From the NCBI RefSeq assembly GCF_019913785.1, contig NZ_JAIOHK010000072.1:1-64000 (forward strand): a DNA stretch of 64,000 nucleotides. Reading direction: 5' to 3'. Below are positions 1 to 8,287 of the stretch, piece after piece. How positions within the stretch are numbered: the stretch's first letter is position 1; each line of letters starts with the position of its first letter. The notes beneath the pieces are model-generated. The model was not told where the DNA came from. It saw only the letters and a list, made by a program, of their open reading frames with translations, and did no database searches. The position numbers were made by a program, and so were the translations under genes. The stretch is from Altibacter sp. (GTDB taxonomy: Bacteria; Bacteroidota; Bacteroidia; Flavobacteriales; Flavobacteriaceae).

Positions 1-654
1 CAAGTAGAGTATTATCAATACAAAGCGAATGAACCAAATGTAGCTGTTGATATTGATCGATATCATGTTGGCACAGATATTTATATGCCGGACAATACCA
101 ACGGAACTCCGTTTCACAATGAAACATTCCAAGCTGGTGTATTATATGAAGACAATAAGATAATCTCTACAAGTCTTTTCTTTCGATATAATGCCGTGAA
201 TGATCATATTGAAGTAAAAGAAAACATTGCGGCTGAAGATACTGAAAGCCAGATCTTAATTAAAGATCCAACCGTATATGTAAAAATTGCAAATGACCTA
301 TTGATTTATAATAAGGCCTCGGAGGGTTATTTTCAAATTTTGATTCTCGGAAATAATTTCAAACTTTATAAAAAACTAACGAAAAAATACTATCCGCCCC
401 GACTTGCCAAAAGTTCATTTGAAAAGGAGGTACTCGCAACATTTAAGGATGAGGCTATCTACTTTATAGTTACAAAAAATGAAGAATTCTACGAAATTCC
501 CGCGACAAAAAACAAGAGAGAAAATTTCTTTGCTTCAAAAAAAATAGAACTGAAAAAATTTATTGAAAAGAGTGAACTGGATTTAAATGAAGAGAAAGAC
601 CTGATACGTGTTTTTCGATATTTTGACTCCTTTGAAGATATTAATTTGAAATAA
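1..654 (+). CDS. Unknown protein, 5' end outside window
   Basis: The frame is open from the first base of the window through to a TAA at 652-654, giving 217 visible codons. An internal ATG at 85 is only the first methionine in view, because the codons before it read as ordinary protein, so the gene most likely starts upstream of the window. The visible part is hydrophilic with many beta-type segments and a lysine-rich C-terminal third; I see no membrane segment. I do not recognise the family. It is convergent with tsaB, and the two coding ends overlap by 14 bases, so neither gene has room for its own terminator outside coding sequence. Confidence 0.75.
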   Translation, partial: QVEYYQYKANEPNVAVDIDRYHVGTDIYMPDNTNGTPFHNETFQAGVLYEDNKIISTSLFFRYNAVNDHIEVKENIAAEDTESQILIKDPTVYVKIANDLLIYNKASEGYFQILILGNNFKLYKKLTKKYYPPRLAKSSFEKEVLATFKDEAIYFIVTKNEEFYEIPATKNKRENFFASKKIELKKFIEKSELDLNEEKDLIRVFRYFDSFEDINLK

Positions 655-1297
655 AATCCTTCAGGTAATACGGTTCAAAATAGGCGACATCCTCGGTATC
701 GTTTTTTTTATACTTGCTTTCCGCCAATAAAGTCATTTCTCGCGCAGATGGAAACTTTTCCTCCAAAAAAATTGCATTTGAATGGGTGCAAAGTGTTTTA
801 AATTTTTCAACTCCATCTCCAATAAATACCACCTTTCCTTTTTCGAGGTATTCTGAAAAAGAGCCATCATTTAGGATCTCAGCCTCTGTTGTGCGAATTT
901 CTTTCCCTTTAGAAAAAACAGCAGCATACACTTCCATTCTTCGAGCATCCAGCATAGGAACTACATAGATGGCATTCGTGATTGCTTGAAGTGCCAACGA
1001 CTCTAAGGTAGGAATTGAAATTAAGGGAATGTCCAATGCAAAGCAAATACCCTTTGCTGCCGAAACCCCAATTCGAAGCCCTGTAAAAGACCCGGGGCCC
1101 TTACTTACAGCAACCGCATCAAGTGCTTCCATTTTAATGTTTGCATCTGCTAGTACTTGCGTTATAAATGGATGAAGCATTTCGGCATGTGAGTAATTTT
1201 TACTAACATCTTCTTGTATAGCAATAGCGCTCCCGTTTACCGAAAGCGCTACCGAACAATTTGTTGTTGCCGTTTCAAGGCATAGGATGCTTGCCAT
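641..1297 (-). CDS. tsaB: tRNA threonylcarbamoyladenosine biosynthesis protein TsaB
   Basis: TsaB is the non-catalytic partner of TsaD in making the universal t6A modification at position 37 of ANN-decoding tRNAs. The 218-residue protein has the N-terminal ASKHA-fold strand LCLETATTNCSVAL and the family signature KGPGSFTGLRIG near residues 67-78. Its length fits the family (about 220-230). It starts at an ATG whose A and T lie inside the stop codon of the upstream efflux adaptor (TAATG), so it is probably translationally coupled and co-transcribed with the tolC-adaptor pair. A link between t6A synthesis and efflux is not implied; this looks like operon convenience. Confidence 0.95.
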   Translation of the reverse strand: MASILCLETATTNCSVALSVNGSAIAIQEDVSKNYSHAEMLHPFITQVLADANIKMEALDAVAVSKGPGSFTGLRIGVSAAKGICFALDIPLISIPTLESLALQAITNAIYVVPMLDARRMEVYAAVFSKGKEIRTTEAEILNDGSFSEYLEKGKVVFIGDGVEKFKTLCTHSNAIFLEEKFPSAREMTLLAESKYKKNDTEDVAYFEPYYLKDFISN

Positions 1298-2589
1298 TAG
1301 TTTTCTTCTTCCGTATTATCCTTTTCCTCTTTTGGGACGGCGACCTCTACCTTATCACCTGACTTTAAGGTCTTGGTTACCGTATTATAAGGTCCTGTGA
1401 TGACCACATCATCTTCGGAAAGACCTGAAGTAATTTCAATATTCGAATCATCCTGTATACCCGTCGTAATAACCCGAAGCTTGGCTTCGTCCCCAACCTT
1501 CACAAAAACACATTCAAACTTCTCTTCTGAAGAAGAGGTTGTTTCCTTTACAGTCAACTTCTTCGTTGCACTCGTATCCGTCTTTATAACGATTGCGCTA
1601 ATTGGCACTCCAATTACTTTTTCCTTCCTGTTCGTTATAATATCAACCGTGGCGGTCATTCCGGGTCTAAAGGGAGAATAATAGTCGGGTTTCCCTTCTA
1701 CAAGATCTTTGTATGATTTGGGAAGGATTCTCACTTTTACTTTAAAGTTGGTGACTTGATCTGCAGATAGCGCAGTTTGTGCCGAATTGGCTATTTCAGT
1801 AACAACTCCTTTGAACTCTCTTTTTAGATAGGCATCTACTTCAACGATGGTAGAATCACCGAGGGCAACCTTTACAATATCATTCTCATTCACATCCACC
1901 TCTACTTCCATATTGTTTAGATTAGCTACGCGAACAATCTCGGTTCCGGCCATTTGAGCAGTTCCTACAACACGTTCGCCCAACTCCACCGAAAGTTTGC
2001 TAATTGTACCACTCATGGGTGCATAAATAGAGGTTCTGGTCAAGTTGTCTTGAGATTGTTTTACGTTGGCCAATGCACTTTGCACATTGTAGAAGGCAGA
2101 CTGTCTGTTGGCCTGTGCTATTTCATAATCGGCTTCAGATCGTTCCCAGTCTGCTTTCGAAATAACACCTTTTTCAAACAGTGATTTGTTCCGATTATAG
2201 ACCAGTTCGGCATTTTTCAAACTGGCTTCCGCCTGAGATAACTGAGCACGAATATTTTGTAACCCCGCCTGTGACTGACTTAAGGCTGATTGTATAAGAT
2301 CCGGATTGATCTTTACTAATAGATCTCCTTTTTCGACCTGTTGCCCTTCCTTAATAGGAAGTTCAATAATTTCCCCTGATACTTCCGAAGATAACATCAC
2401 TTCTACTTCGGGCTGAATCTTACCTGTAGCCGCAACTGTTTCAATTATATCAATAGGTTCGATCTTAGAAATCTCTACTTCCTTAAATTGCCCACTATTG
2501 CCAAACCATCCGGCTTTTTTGCCTGCGATTAACAAAATGACTAGTACTATTACTACACTTACAATGATGATGAGTGTTTTTTTCTTCAT
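1297..2589 (-). CDS. Efflux periplasmic adaptor subunit (MacA/HlyD type)
   Basis: This 430-residue protein bridges an inner-membrane pump to a TolC channel. It has an N-terminal membrane anchor (about residues 5-23), a lipoyl-like half (ISKIEPIDIIETVAATGKI, then EVSGEIIELPIKEGQQVEKG), a coiled-coil hairpin rich in Gln, Ala and Ser (about residues 105-190), the second lipoyl half (TSIYAPMSGTISKLSVELG), and beta-barrel and membrane-proximal domains ending in an acidic tail. It follows the tolC-like gene by 2 bases and overlaps tsaB by one base. No pump gene (ABC MacB or RND) is in this operon, so the partner must be encoded elsewhere. The MacA-like overall layout favours an ABC partner, but that is inference. 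Confidence 0.9.
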   Translation of the reverse strand: MKKKTLIIIVSVVIVLVILLIAGKKAGWFGNSGQFKEVEISKIEPIDIIETVAATGKIQPEVEVMLSSEVSGEIIELPIKEGQQVEKGDLLVKINPDLIQSALSQSQAGLQNIRAQLSQAEASLKNAELVYNRNKSLFEKGVISKADWERSEADYEIAQANRQSAFYNVQSALANVKQSQDNLTRTSIYAPMSGTISKLSVELGERVVGTAQMAGTEIVRVANLNNMEVEVDVNENDIVKVALGDSTIVEVDAYLKREFKGVVTEIANSAQTALSADQVTNFKVKVRILPKSYKDLVEGKPDYYSPFRPGMTATVDIITNRKEKVIGVPISAIVIKTDTSATKKLTVKETTSSSEEKFECVFVKVGDEAKLRVITTGIQDDSNIEITSGLSEDDVVITGPYNTVTKTLKSGDKVEVAVPKEEKDNTEEEN

Positions 2590-2591
2590 AA

Positions 2592-3917
2592 CTAAAATTT
2601 TAGTTCGGTTGCGGGTATTCCAAAGTACAATTCCAATACCTTAAGTTTAAAAATATATTCGAATTTCGCACGGTTCAATTCAATTTGTGTATTGTCGTAT
2701 CTCAATTTTGACTGACTAAAATCGAAGGCATTGGTCAGGCCCACATCATAGCGGTCTTTTGCATATTGAAATGCTAATTCTTGTGATTCTAAGGCTGCCT
2801 GAGCCGCTTCGTATGATTTTAAAGCGCCTTTTGTATCGACATATGCCTGATAGACATTGGATTCCAGATCCAATTTTGCCTGTTCGAGCAAATATTCATT
2901 TCGCAGTAAACCAATCTTACTGCGCTGCACATTGTTTCGAACGCTTAATCCATTCAAAAAAGGTACATTGAGACGTAATCCGTAATTGATCCCATCGTTG
3001 GTATACAATTGGTCAATAAAGTCTAAAGGGTCGGTATCTGCAAAGCGAGTGTCGTATCCAAAAAAAGCGGAAAGTGTTGGATAATAAGCGCCTCTGGCTA
3101 TTTGGAGGTCTTTTTTAGAAAGTTCAAGATTTTGCTCTGCTATTTTTACTTCGGAACGATTCTCTTTGGCGGCATTTATAATTTCTGAAACATCCATGGC
3201 TGAAATACCTTCGTCAATAATAGCGAATTCTTCATCGGCTATGTCAAAATTTGCATAGTCGGTTACCAATAATAGCTGTGCTAAACTAATTTTAGATATG
3301 GTGAGCGCGTTCTCTGCAATTGCGATTTGCTGAAGCTCACTCGAATTAGCAGCTTTGATTTCCAATAAATCACCACGTGGTAAAACACCCGATTCCACCA
3401 ATTGATTGGTGCGCTCTATTTGCTGTAATGTTACTTCATTCTGCGCCAAAACGGCTTCCAAATTTGCCCTATTCAGTAAGATTTGTAAATAACCATTCGC
3501 AACAAATAAAGTAATATCGTCGGTCATTTTGGTAAGTCTATATTGACCTGCCAGTTTGGATATCTTAGCTCTTTGCACCTGTCTGAAATTCCGCAGACCG
3601 TCAAATATGGTATACCCGGCACTTAATCCTCCTGAAGCAGATAGCAAGGTAGTTGTTTCGGCATTTCCGGTAGTAGGGTTAAAACTTAATCCGGTACTTT
3701 TTGAAATGCTGGCACTTCCGTTAAGGGAGGGTAAAAAATTACCGTTGGCATCCCGCATTTCAATTTCAGCCAGCTCAATATCCAAGGCGCTTTGCTTTAC
3801 CGAAATATTGTTTTCCAATGCGTACTGTACACATTCCTTTAGCGTCCACTTTTTACCTTGTGCGGTAATTGACAGACCAATAAAAAGGAAAAAAAGTAAG
3901 GCGGTTATTTTCTTCAT
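2592..3917 (-). CDS. TolC-family outer membrane efflux channel
   Basis: This is an outer-membrane channel of the TolC / OEP family, 441 residues, with a signal peptide (MKKITALLFFLFIGLSITAQ). It shows the two repeats typical of the family, each with long Gln/Leu/Ala-rich helices and a beta segment; the N-terminal start WTLKECVQYALENN is the characteristic opening of the first repeat. It is first in an operon with the adaptor gene (2-base gap) and tsaB, and would complete a tripartite exporter with a pump encoded outside the window. The 93 bases upstream lack a convincing TAnnTTTG box; the closest sequence is a CAACTTTG near 3965-3972 on the minus strand. Confidence 0.92.
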   Translation of the reverse strand: MKKITALLFFLFIGLSITAQGKKWTLKECVQYALENNISVKQSALDIELAEIEMRDANGNFLPSLNGSASISKSTGLSFNPTTGNAETTTLLSASGGLSAGYTIFDGLRNFRQVQRAKISKLAGQYRLTKMTDDITLFVANGYLQILLNRANLEAVLAQNEVTLQQIERTNQLVESGVLPRGDLLEIKAANSSELQQIAIAENALTISKISLAQLLLVTDYANFDIADEEFAIIDEGISAMDVSEIINAAKENRSEVKIAEQNLELSKKDLQIARGAYYPTLSAFFGYDTRFADTDPLDFIDQLYTNDGINYGLRLNVPFLNGLSVRNNVQRSKIGLLRNEYLLEQAKLDLESNVYQAYVDTKGALKSYEAAQAALESQELAFQYAKDRYDVGLTNAFDFSQSKLRYDNTQIELNRAKFEYIFKLKVLELYFGIPATELKF

Positions 3918-4009
3918 ACGGTTGGTAATTGCTAATTTGTCTAGTGAATTCCAAATGTGTTACAAAGTTGGGGAAAATAATCCTTAGGCACAAAAAGCTG
4001 ACTAATTGT

Positions 4010-4237
4010 TTACTCTTGATTTCTAGCCTTTTGCCTGCTTCTATAAATGGCATAACCAATTCCACCAATTAAAAGGTAGGGGAAGATCATTAAATACAGA
4101 ATCCCATTATTGATACCCTTCGCGGCTTGGCCTCCATCTTCACTTTCTAATACCGCACGACACATGGCACATTGTGCTTCCGCAGGAAGAGCTGTCCATA
4201 GCAGTACCAATAGTATAAAAAGTAGTTTTAACTTCAT
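4010..4237 (-). CDS. Small CxxC membrane protein of the respiratory accessory operon
   Basis: A 75-residue protein with a cleavable signal or first membrane segment (residues 1-21), then QCAMC, a short loop, and a second membrane helix (about residues 48-65, GILYLMIFPYLLIGG...) with a basic tail. I chose the ATG at 4237 because it leaves a 4-base gap from the DUF420 gene; an upstream ATG at 4258 would overlap that gene and add seven residues before the signal peptide. The CAMC motif directly after the signal peptide could bind copper or form a disulfide. Its place downstream of SCO and DUF420 suggests a part in oxidase assembly. That role is inferred from neighbours only. Confidence 0.75.
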   Translation of the reverse strand: MKLKLLFILLVLLWTALPAEAQCAMCRAVLESEDGGQAAKGINNGILYLMIFPYLLIGGIGYAIYRSRQKARNQE

Positions 4238-4241
4238 ACAA

Positions 4242-4772
4242 TTAATAATAAGGAGCAATCATCAAATAAACTACCACCCCAGTTATTGCCACATACAGCC
4301 AAAGTGGGAAGGTAATTTTTGCAATTTTTTTATGTGCCGTAAAATTCCCTGAAATGGCTCTTACATAGGTGATAAGCACAAAGGGTATAACCAGTATGGA
4401 CAATAGAATATGGGTTATCAAAATGAAATAATACACATACTTTATAGCTCCTTCCCCTCCAAATTTGGTGGAATCTGAAGTCATATGGTAGGTGACATAC
4501 ATCGCCAAGAACAACACAGACAATACAATGGCTGTTTTCATGAGGCGCTCATGGGTTTTTCTATTTCCTTTTTTAATCTGAATAACAGCAATAATAAGTA
4601 GCAATGCCGTAATACCGTTAATGGTGGCATAAATTGGAGGTAAGAATCCCATGCGCTCCACACCCGGAATCCGAACCGAAAACAATACACCAACTGCCAC
4701 GGGAATTAGAATGGAAAGTATCCAAACCCATACCGTATATTTTTTAGGAGTTTCCGAAAGCTGTTTTCCCAT
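4242..4772 (-). CDS. DUF420 family membrane protein
   Basis: A 176-residue integral membrane protein with five or so hydrophobic segments (beginning VWVWILSILIPVAVGVLF), several conserved membrane histidines (TYHMTSD, ITHILLS, TAHKKIAK), and the general pattern of the DUF420 / YozB-CtaM family. Members are linked with cytochrome oxidase biogenesis in Bacillus-type bacteria (CtaM is required for some haem-copper oxidases). It sits 2 bases downstream of the SCO gene and just before the CxxC small protein, so the set reads as an oxidase maturation operon. No substrate can be seen in the sequence. Confidence 0.85.
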   Translation of the reverse strand: MGKQLSETPKKYTVWVWILSILIPVAVGVLFSVRIPGVERMGFLPPIYATINGITALLLIIAVIQIKKGNRKTHERLMKTAIVLSVLFLAMYVTYHMTSDSTKFGGEGAIKYVYYFILITHILLSILVIPFVLITYVRAISGNFTAHKKIAKITFPLWLYVAITGVVVYLMIAPYY

Positions 4773-4774
4773 TT

Positions 4775-5395
4775 TTAAAGCAATTCTTTTATATCCTCTA
4801 TGATCATTTGTATGCCTTCGGCTTCAAGGCCATCATAATAGATTACCGGGTTTCCGTTTTCGTCTATCCTAGAGCGAATATTGCCGTCCTGATCTATTAA
4901 TGCAAAAAACCCCGAATGTTCAAATCCACCTTCCACCTGTGGTGCATCTCCAACGTATAAATTAAATCCTTGGTTTGCCAAGCTGTGAATTTTTTGTTTG
5001 TCTCCCGTTAGCAAATGCCAATTCGGATTGGTGATTTTATAGCTTTTCGCGTATTCCTTCAAGATTTTAGGAGTGTCGTACTCGGGATCGATGCTAAAAG
5101 AAGCAATAGCCACATTGGGATTGCCGTAGAATTCATTCTGAATTTTCACCATATTCTCGTTCATAATGGGGCAGATCGAGGGGCAGGTTGTGAAGAAAAA
5201 TTCAACAACGTAAACCTTTCCTTTATAGTCTTCATTGGTGATGGTCTTCTCGTCTTGATTGGTAAAGCTGAAATTGGGAACCTTGCCGATGGTTGCCAGC
5301 TCTGCACCGGAAAAATGATCGACTATTTTAGGAACGGCCCAAATTCCAAATAAAAGAATAATAAAAGATATTCCTATGTACGAATAATTTTTCAT
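4775..5395 (-). CDS. SCO1/SenC/PrrC family copper chaperone
   Basis: SCO proteins deliver copper to, or reduce, the CuA site of cytochrome oxidase subunit II in the periplasm. The 206-residue protein has an N-terminal membrane anchor (residues 5-22), a thioredoxin fold, the metal-binding CxxxC at Cys71 and Cys75 (TTCPSICPIM), and the distant ligand His160 (GGFEHSGFF), so all three known copper ligands are present. It lies between a cysteine-less paralog (9-base gap) and DUF420 (2-base gap). The CuA-containing CoxB that would be its client is encoded about 27 kb away at 31.7-32.8 kb. Confidence 0.95.
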   Translation of the reverse strand: MKNYSYIGISFIILLFGIWAVPKIVDHFSGAELATIGKVPNFSFTNQDEKTITNEDYKGKVYVVEFFFTTCPSICPIMNENMVKIQNEFYGNPNVAIASFSIDPEYDTPKILKEYAKSYKITNPNWHLLTGDKQKIHSLANQGFNLYVGDAPQVEGGFEHSGFFALIDQDGNIRSRIDENGNPVIYYDGLEAEGIQMIIEDIKELL

Positions 5396-5404
5396 CTCAG
5401 CTCC

Positions 5405-6070
5405 TTATATTTCTCGTTTTCCCTTTTTATATTTTTTTAATTCCATTCTATATTCAGCCAAGATCACTTTGATATCATCGCTCATTTTATTGTTGATCTC
5501 GGCCACATCTCGTGCATCAAAACCGAAAAGCAAGCCCACATCTTCATCATCATCCCTGCCTCGCAGGTTAACTTCCTTGTCAATGATAAAAACATACGGA
5601 GTGCTATAATCTGCATCTAAAGTGATATTTGATTGCAGCGACTGAAATACCTCCTCTATGGCTTCGGTACTTCCGAAAGCGAATTTCCATTTTTGAGTAT
5701 CGGTTATTTCGCTCAACTTAGTTTTAAGGCTAGCTGCCTGGGACTCACTCCCCTCCGGAAGTAAAAAAACAAACTGAAAATCGGAAAATCCATGGTTCTT
5801 TTGATAGACCTTATGTGTTAGGTTATACGCGTTGGCATCTTTAGAAGTAGGGTTACTTCCGAAGAAACCCAAAACCGTTATCTTATCCTTAAATTGAACC
5901 GCAGTTCCATCTAAAGCTTTAAAAGAAGTAAGCTCCGAAACTGACGGGGTTAATACGGGAAGTTTAGCAAAGTTGTTAACTCCTGAAGCAAAAAAAATAT
6001 ACACGGTAATAGGCAATAAGAACAGCACGCCTAATACGACAAACTTCTTTATTTGATTGGGTTTATTCAC
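5405..6070 (-). CDS. SCO-like membrane-anchored protein lacking all copper ligands
   Basis: A 221-residue protein with one N-terminal membrane helix (about residues 10-29) and a thioredoxin-like domain that lines up with the neighbouring SCO: KITVLGFFGSNPTSKDANAY takes the place of VYVVEFFFTTCPSICPIM. Both cysteines are replaced (by Asn and Lys), and the SCO histidine region reads YSTPYVFIID with no His. The start is GTG at 6068-6070; there is no ATG near by, and a TATTTTTG -7 box lies only 5 bases upstream, which implies an mRNA with almost no leader. As first gene of the SCO-DUF420-CxxC operon it may be a structural partner in oxidase assembly. It is unlikely to bind copper in the SCO manner. 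Confidence 0.8.
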   Translation of the reverse strand: MNKPNQIKKFVVLGVLFLLPITVYIFFASGVNNFAKLPVLTPSVSELTSFKALDGTAVQFKDKITVLGFFGSNPTSKDANAYNLTHKVYQKNHGFSDFQFVFLLPEGSESQAASLKTKLSEITDTQKWKFAFGSTEAIEEVFQSLQSNITLDADYSTPYVFIIDKEVNLRGRDDDEDVGLLFGFDARDVAEINNKMSDDIKVILAEYRMELKKYKKGKREI

Positions 6071-6074
6071 GCTG

Positions 6075-6105
6075 CAAAAATACAGTCTAATTTGGGCATG
6101 ACCAA
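6075..6105 (-). promoter_or_regulatory. Bacteroidota-type promoter of the SCO operon
   Basis: On the minus strand TATTTTTG (6075-6082) matches the -7 consensus TAnnTTTG, and a TTGG (6102-6105) lies about 20 bases upstream as the -33 element. The predicted start of transcription is about one base before the GTG codon. Confidence 0.6.
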
Positions 6106-6142
6106 CCTTTGAAAGTTAATTTTTTTTGAATAGAAATGATAT

Positions 6143-6170
6143 AAAAAAACCCTGTGTAAACAGGGTTTTA
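6143..6170 (-). terminator. Intrinsic terminator after coxIII-coxIV
   Basis: Inverted repeat AAAACCCTGT / ACAGGGTTTT (6146-6155 and 6160-6169) with a four-base loop, followed on the minus strand by a run of U from the A tract at 6143-6149. It separates the oxidase subunit operon from the SCO operon. Confidence 0.85.
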
Positions 6171-6189
6171 AAATAGTTCTTAGGAGCTG

Positions 6190-6573
6190 TTAAAAATTAA
6201 ATTTTACATATCCGCTCTTATACACGTCGAAGATATAATCGCCCTCTATCAACAGAATTATAACTAAATAGCAGATCAAGAATACGGCGGTCCAAACTAC
6301 AGCTCGACGCAATGATTTCTTTTCGTCGCGCATATGCATGAAATCCCATGTAATATAATATGCCTTTACCAGTGTTAATACAATGAATATCCAGTTAAGA
6401 AGTTTCATCGCTAAGAAGCGGTTTCCGGTCAATACTTCAGGCTTTATAATTCCCAACGCAACTTCTATTACAGTAACAACCGAAAGGAAGGCAAAAACCC
6501 CCCAAATCTTTGCTTCATTCGACTTGAATTTAATAAGTCCTCTAAAAATTTCTAATTTATGATCGTGTGCCAT
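6190..6573 (-). CDS. Cytochrome c oxidase subunit IV-like membrane protein
   Basis: A 127-residue protein with three membrane helices (about residues 25-44, 59-77 and 92-112), the pattern of the caa3/CyoD-type small subunit IV of haem-copper oxidases. The start AHDHKLEIFRGLIKFKSNEAKIWGVFAFL and the short cytosolic tail fit the family in flavobacteria. It lies 16 bases downstream of the subunit III gene and is followed by a strong terminator, so it closes that operon. The function is structural or assembly-related in the family. No cofactor ligands are expected. Confidence 0.85.
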   Translation of the reverse strand: MAHDHKLEIFRGLIKFKSNEAKIWGVFAFLSVVTVIEVALGIIKPEVLTGNRFLAMKLLNWIFIVLTLVKAYYITWDFMHMRDEKKSLRRAVVWTAVFLICYLVIILLIEGDYIFDVYKSGYVKFNF

Positions 6574-6589
6574 TTCCTGTTAATTATGC

Positions 6590-7570
6590 TTATACAAGGT
6601 AAAAGAAGGTAAATACAAATACCCAAACTAAATCTACAAAGTGCCAATAAAGCCCTACTTTTTCAACCATTTCGTAGCTTCCTCGCCGTTCGTAGGTACC
6701 AATAATAACATTAAAGAATATAATGATATTGAAAATAACTCCTGAGAATACGTGAAAACCGTGGAATCCTGTTATAAAGAAGAAGAAATCGGCAAATAAT
6801 GGTGTACCGTATTCATTGTGTTTCAAATTGGCTCCTTCAACGACCAACTTTCCGTCGTTTACTACCTTATCAATAGACTCTGCTCTAGACAATACAGTTG
6901 GATGTCCGTGTTCATCAAGGTACTGCGTTCTAACTAACAAATTATCATTGGCCAAGAATCCGGCTTTTACTTCTTCGAAGGTGAAAGAGGTTTGCGTATC
7001 TTCTTGCATATACCAAACGCCGTTGCCTTCAACATGCGATTCTTTGGTAGAAGGCAATTCTATGGCAAAGTCGGCAATCGCTACACGCTCTCCATCTGTA
7101 TTTAAAAACTGTACTATTTTTCCTCCTTTGGTTTCGATAGCACCGTAATCTCCTTTAATAAAGGTAGCCCATTCCCAAGCTTGAGATCCCACAAAAATCG
7201 CTCCCCCAATAATGGTAAAGAACAAATACCAGATCACTTTATTCTTCTGCATTTTATGCCCTGCATCCACGGCTAGTACCATGGTTACCGAGGAGAAAAT
7301 AAGAATAAATGTCATAAACGCCACATAGTACATAGGGGCATCTACTCCGTGTAAAAACGGAAAGTGGGTAAATACTTGGTCGGCAATTGGCCAGGCATCA
7401 ATAAACTTGAATCTTGAAAAGCCGTAAGAGGCTAGAAATCCTGAAAAGGTTAAGGCATCTGAAACGATGAAAAACCACATCATCATTTTTCCGTAGCTGG
7501 CGTTTAAAGGTCGGTTTCCTCCACTCCAGGTTTTTTCTTCGGTACCTGTTTTAGCAACAGTAGCTTCCAT
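6590..7570 (-). CDS. Cytochrome c oxidase subunit III with a large internal insertion
   Basis: A 326-residue haem-copper oxidase subunit III. Membrane helices characteristic of the family flank both ends (MMMWFFIVSDALTFSGFLAS near residue 30; ITGFHGFHVFSGVIFN near 266; GLYWHFVDLVWVFVF near 306). Between them, about residues 140-250, lies a hydrophilic segment with no membrane helix (YGAIETKGGKIVQFL... through VVEGANLKHNEYGTPLF), which replaces the short loop seen in compact subunit III proteins. The gene has its own -7 box (TATTTTTG, 28 bases upstream of the ATG) and is followed by subunit IV. The frame is continuous, so the insertion is not a frameshift artefact. It probably forms a soluble domain on the membrane surface. 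Confidence 0.93.
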   Translation of the reverse strand: MEATVAKTGTEEKTWSGGNRPLNASYGKMMMWFFIVSDALTFSGFLASYGFSRFKFIDAWPIADQVFTHFPFLHGVDAPMYYVAFMTFILIFSSVTMVLAVDAGHKMQKNKVIWYLFFTIIGGAIFVGSQAWEWATFIKGDYGAIETKGGKIVQFLNTDGERVAIADFAIELPSTKESHVEGNGVWYMQEDTQTSFTFEEVKAGFLANDNLLVRTQYLDEHGHPTVLSRAESIDKVVNDGKLVVEGANLKHNEYGTPLFADFFFFITGFHGFHVFSGVIFNIIIFFNVIIGTYERRGSYEMVEKVGLYWHFVDLVWVFVFTFFYLV

Positions 7571-7597
7571 ACAAAGAATTTGGTTTTAAGTAAAGCA

Positions 7598-7605
7598 CAA
7601 AAATA
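7598..7605 (-). promoter_or_regulatory. -7 element upstream of the larger coxIII
   Basis: TATTTTTG on the minus strand matches TAnnTTTG and lies 28 bases before the ATG at 7570. No good TTTG was seen at the -33 position. It suggests that the subunit III-IV pair can be transcribed independently of ctaB. Confidence 0.45.
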
Positions 7606-7705
7606 GGTATTATTTTTATCTAACGAAACATCCTTAATTAATTTATCAAAATACGATCGGATTATGTCTCAATGAAGTAGGGTTAGTTCTTCAAAAATCA
7701 ACATA

Positions 7706-8287
7706 TTATCGCACAAAATAGAAAAATAAAAACAGATAAATCCACAGAATATCAACAAAATGCCAGAAAGTTGCAGCTAGTTCTATTCCAAGGGTTTTAC
7801 CTTCCATATACTTTAGTTTATAATGATTATAAATTACAACAAGTAAGGATATTAAGCCCGCACCTATATGTGCCATGTGCATTAATACCACCAAATAAAT
7901 AAATGAAGTGGTAATGGTACTCTCGCTACCTGTAAAGTAATAACCGTTTTCAATGATTTGGGAAAAACCTAAGAATTGAAGGTAAATAAAAATAATACCT
8001 AATACCAAGGTGGCTACCATTAGCGCCATTCCCTTTGAATTTTGTTCGCGCTGCACAGCAACCTTGGCAAAATGCACTGTGATACTACTTAAAAGAATTA
8101 CCGCCAAACTTATAAAAAAGGCTTGTGGAATTTCGAAATCGGTGAGCCAGTCTGGACGTTCCTTACTCACCACATAGCCACTCGTGATACCCGCAAAGCT
8201 CATGGAGAGGCTTATAATTCCAAACCAGAGCATCATTTTTTTTGCGCGTCTTATTTTAAGCTCTTCTGTTTTATTAGTATCCTTCAT
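7706..8287 (-). CDS. Compact cytochrome c oxidase subunit III-like protein
   Basis: A 193-residue subunit III homologue with about five membrane helices (MLWFGIISLSMSFAGITSGYV near residue 20; YLVVLMHMAHIGAGLISLLVV near 130; the closing ELAATFWHFVDILWIYLFLFF near 170-190). The WHFVD motif is shared with the longer copy at 6590-7570, which marks the two as paralogs. It is the compact type without the insertion. Its ATG shares a base region with the stop of ctaB (both at 8287), so the pair is coupled. Two subunit III-type genes in one block are common in flavobacteria; which one sits in the aa3 oxidase cannot be told here. Confidence 0.9.
   Translation of the reverse strand: MKDTNKTEELKIRRAKKMMLWFGIISLSMSFAGITSGYVVSKERPDWLTDFEIPQAFFISLAVILLSSITVHFAKVAVQREQNSKGMALMVATLVLGIIFIYLQFLGFSQIIENGYYFTGSESTITTSFIYLVVLMHMAHIGAGLISLLVVIYNHYKLKYMEGKTLGIELAATFWHFVDILWIYLFLFFYFVR

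Noticed and set aside
6590-7570. Frameshift or fusion artefact in the long coxIII
   Set aside because: The frame is continuous, and the family helices resume correctly after the insertion.
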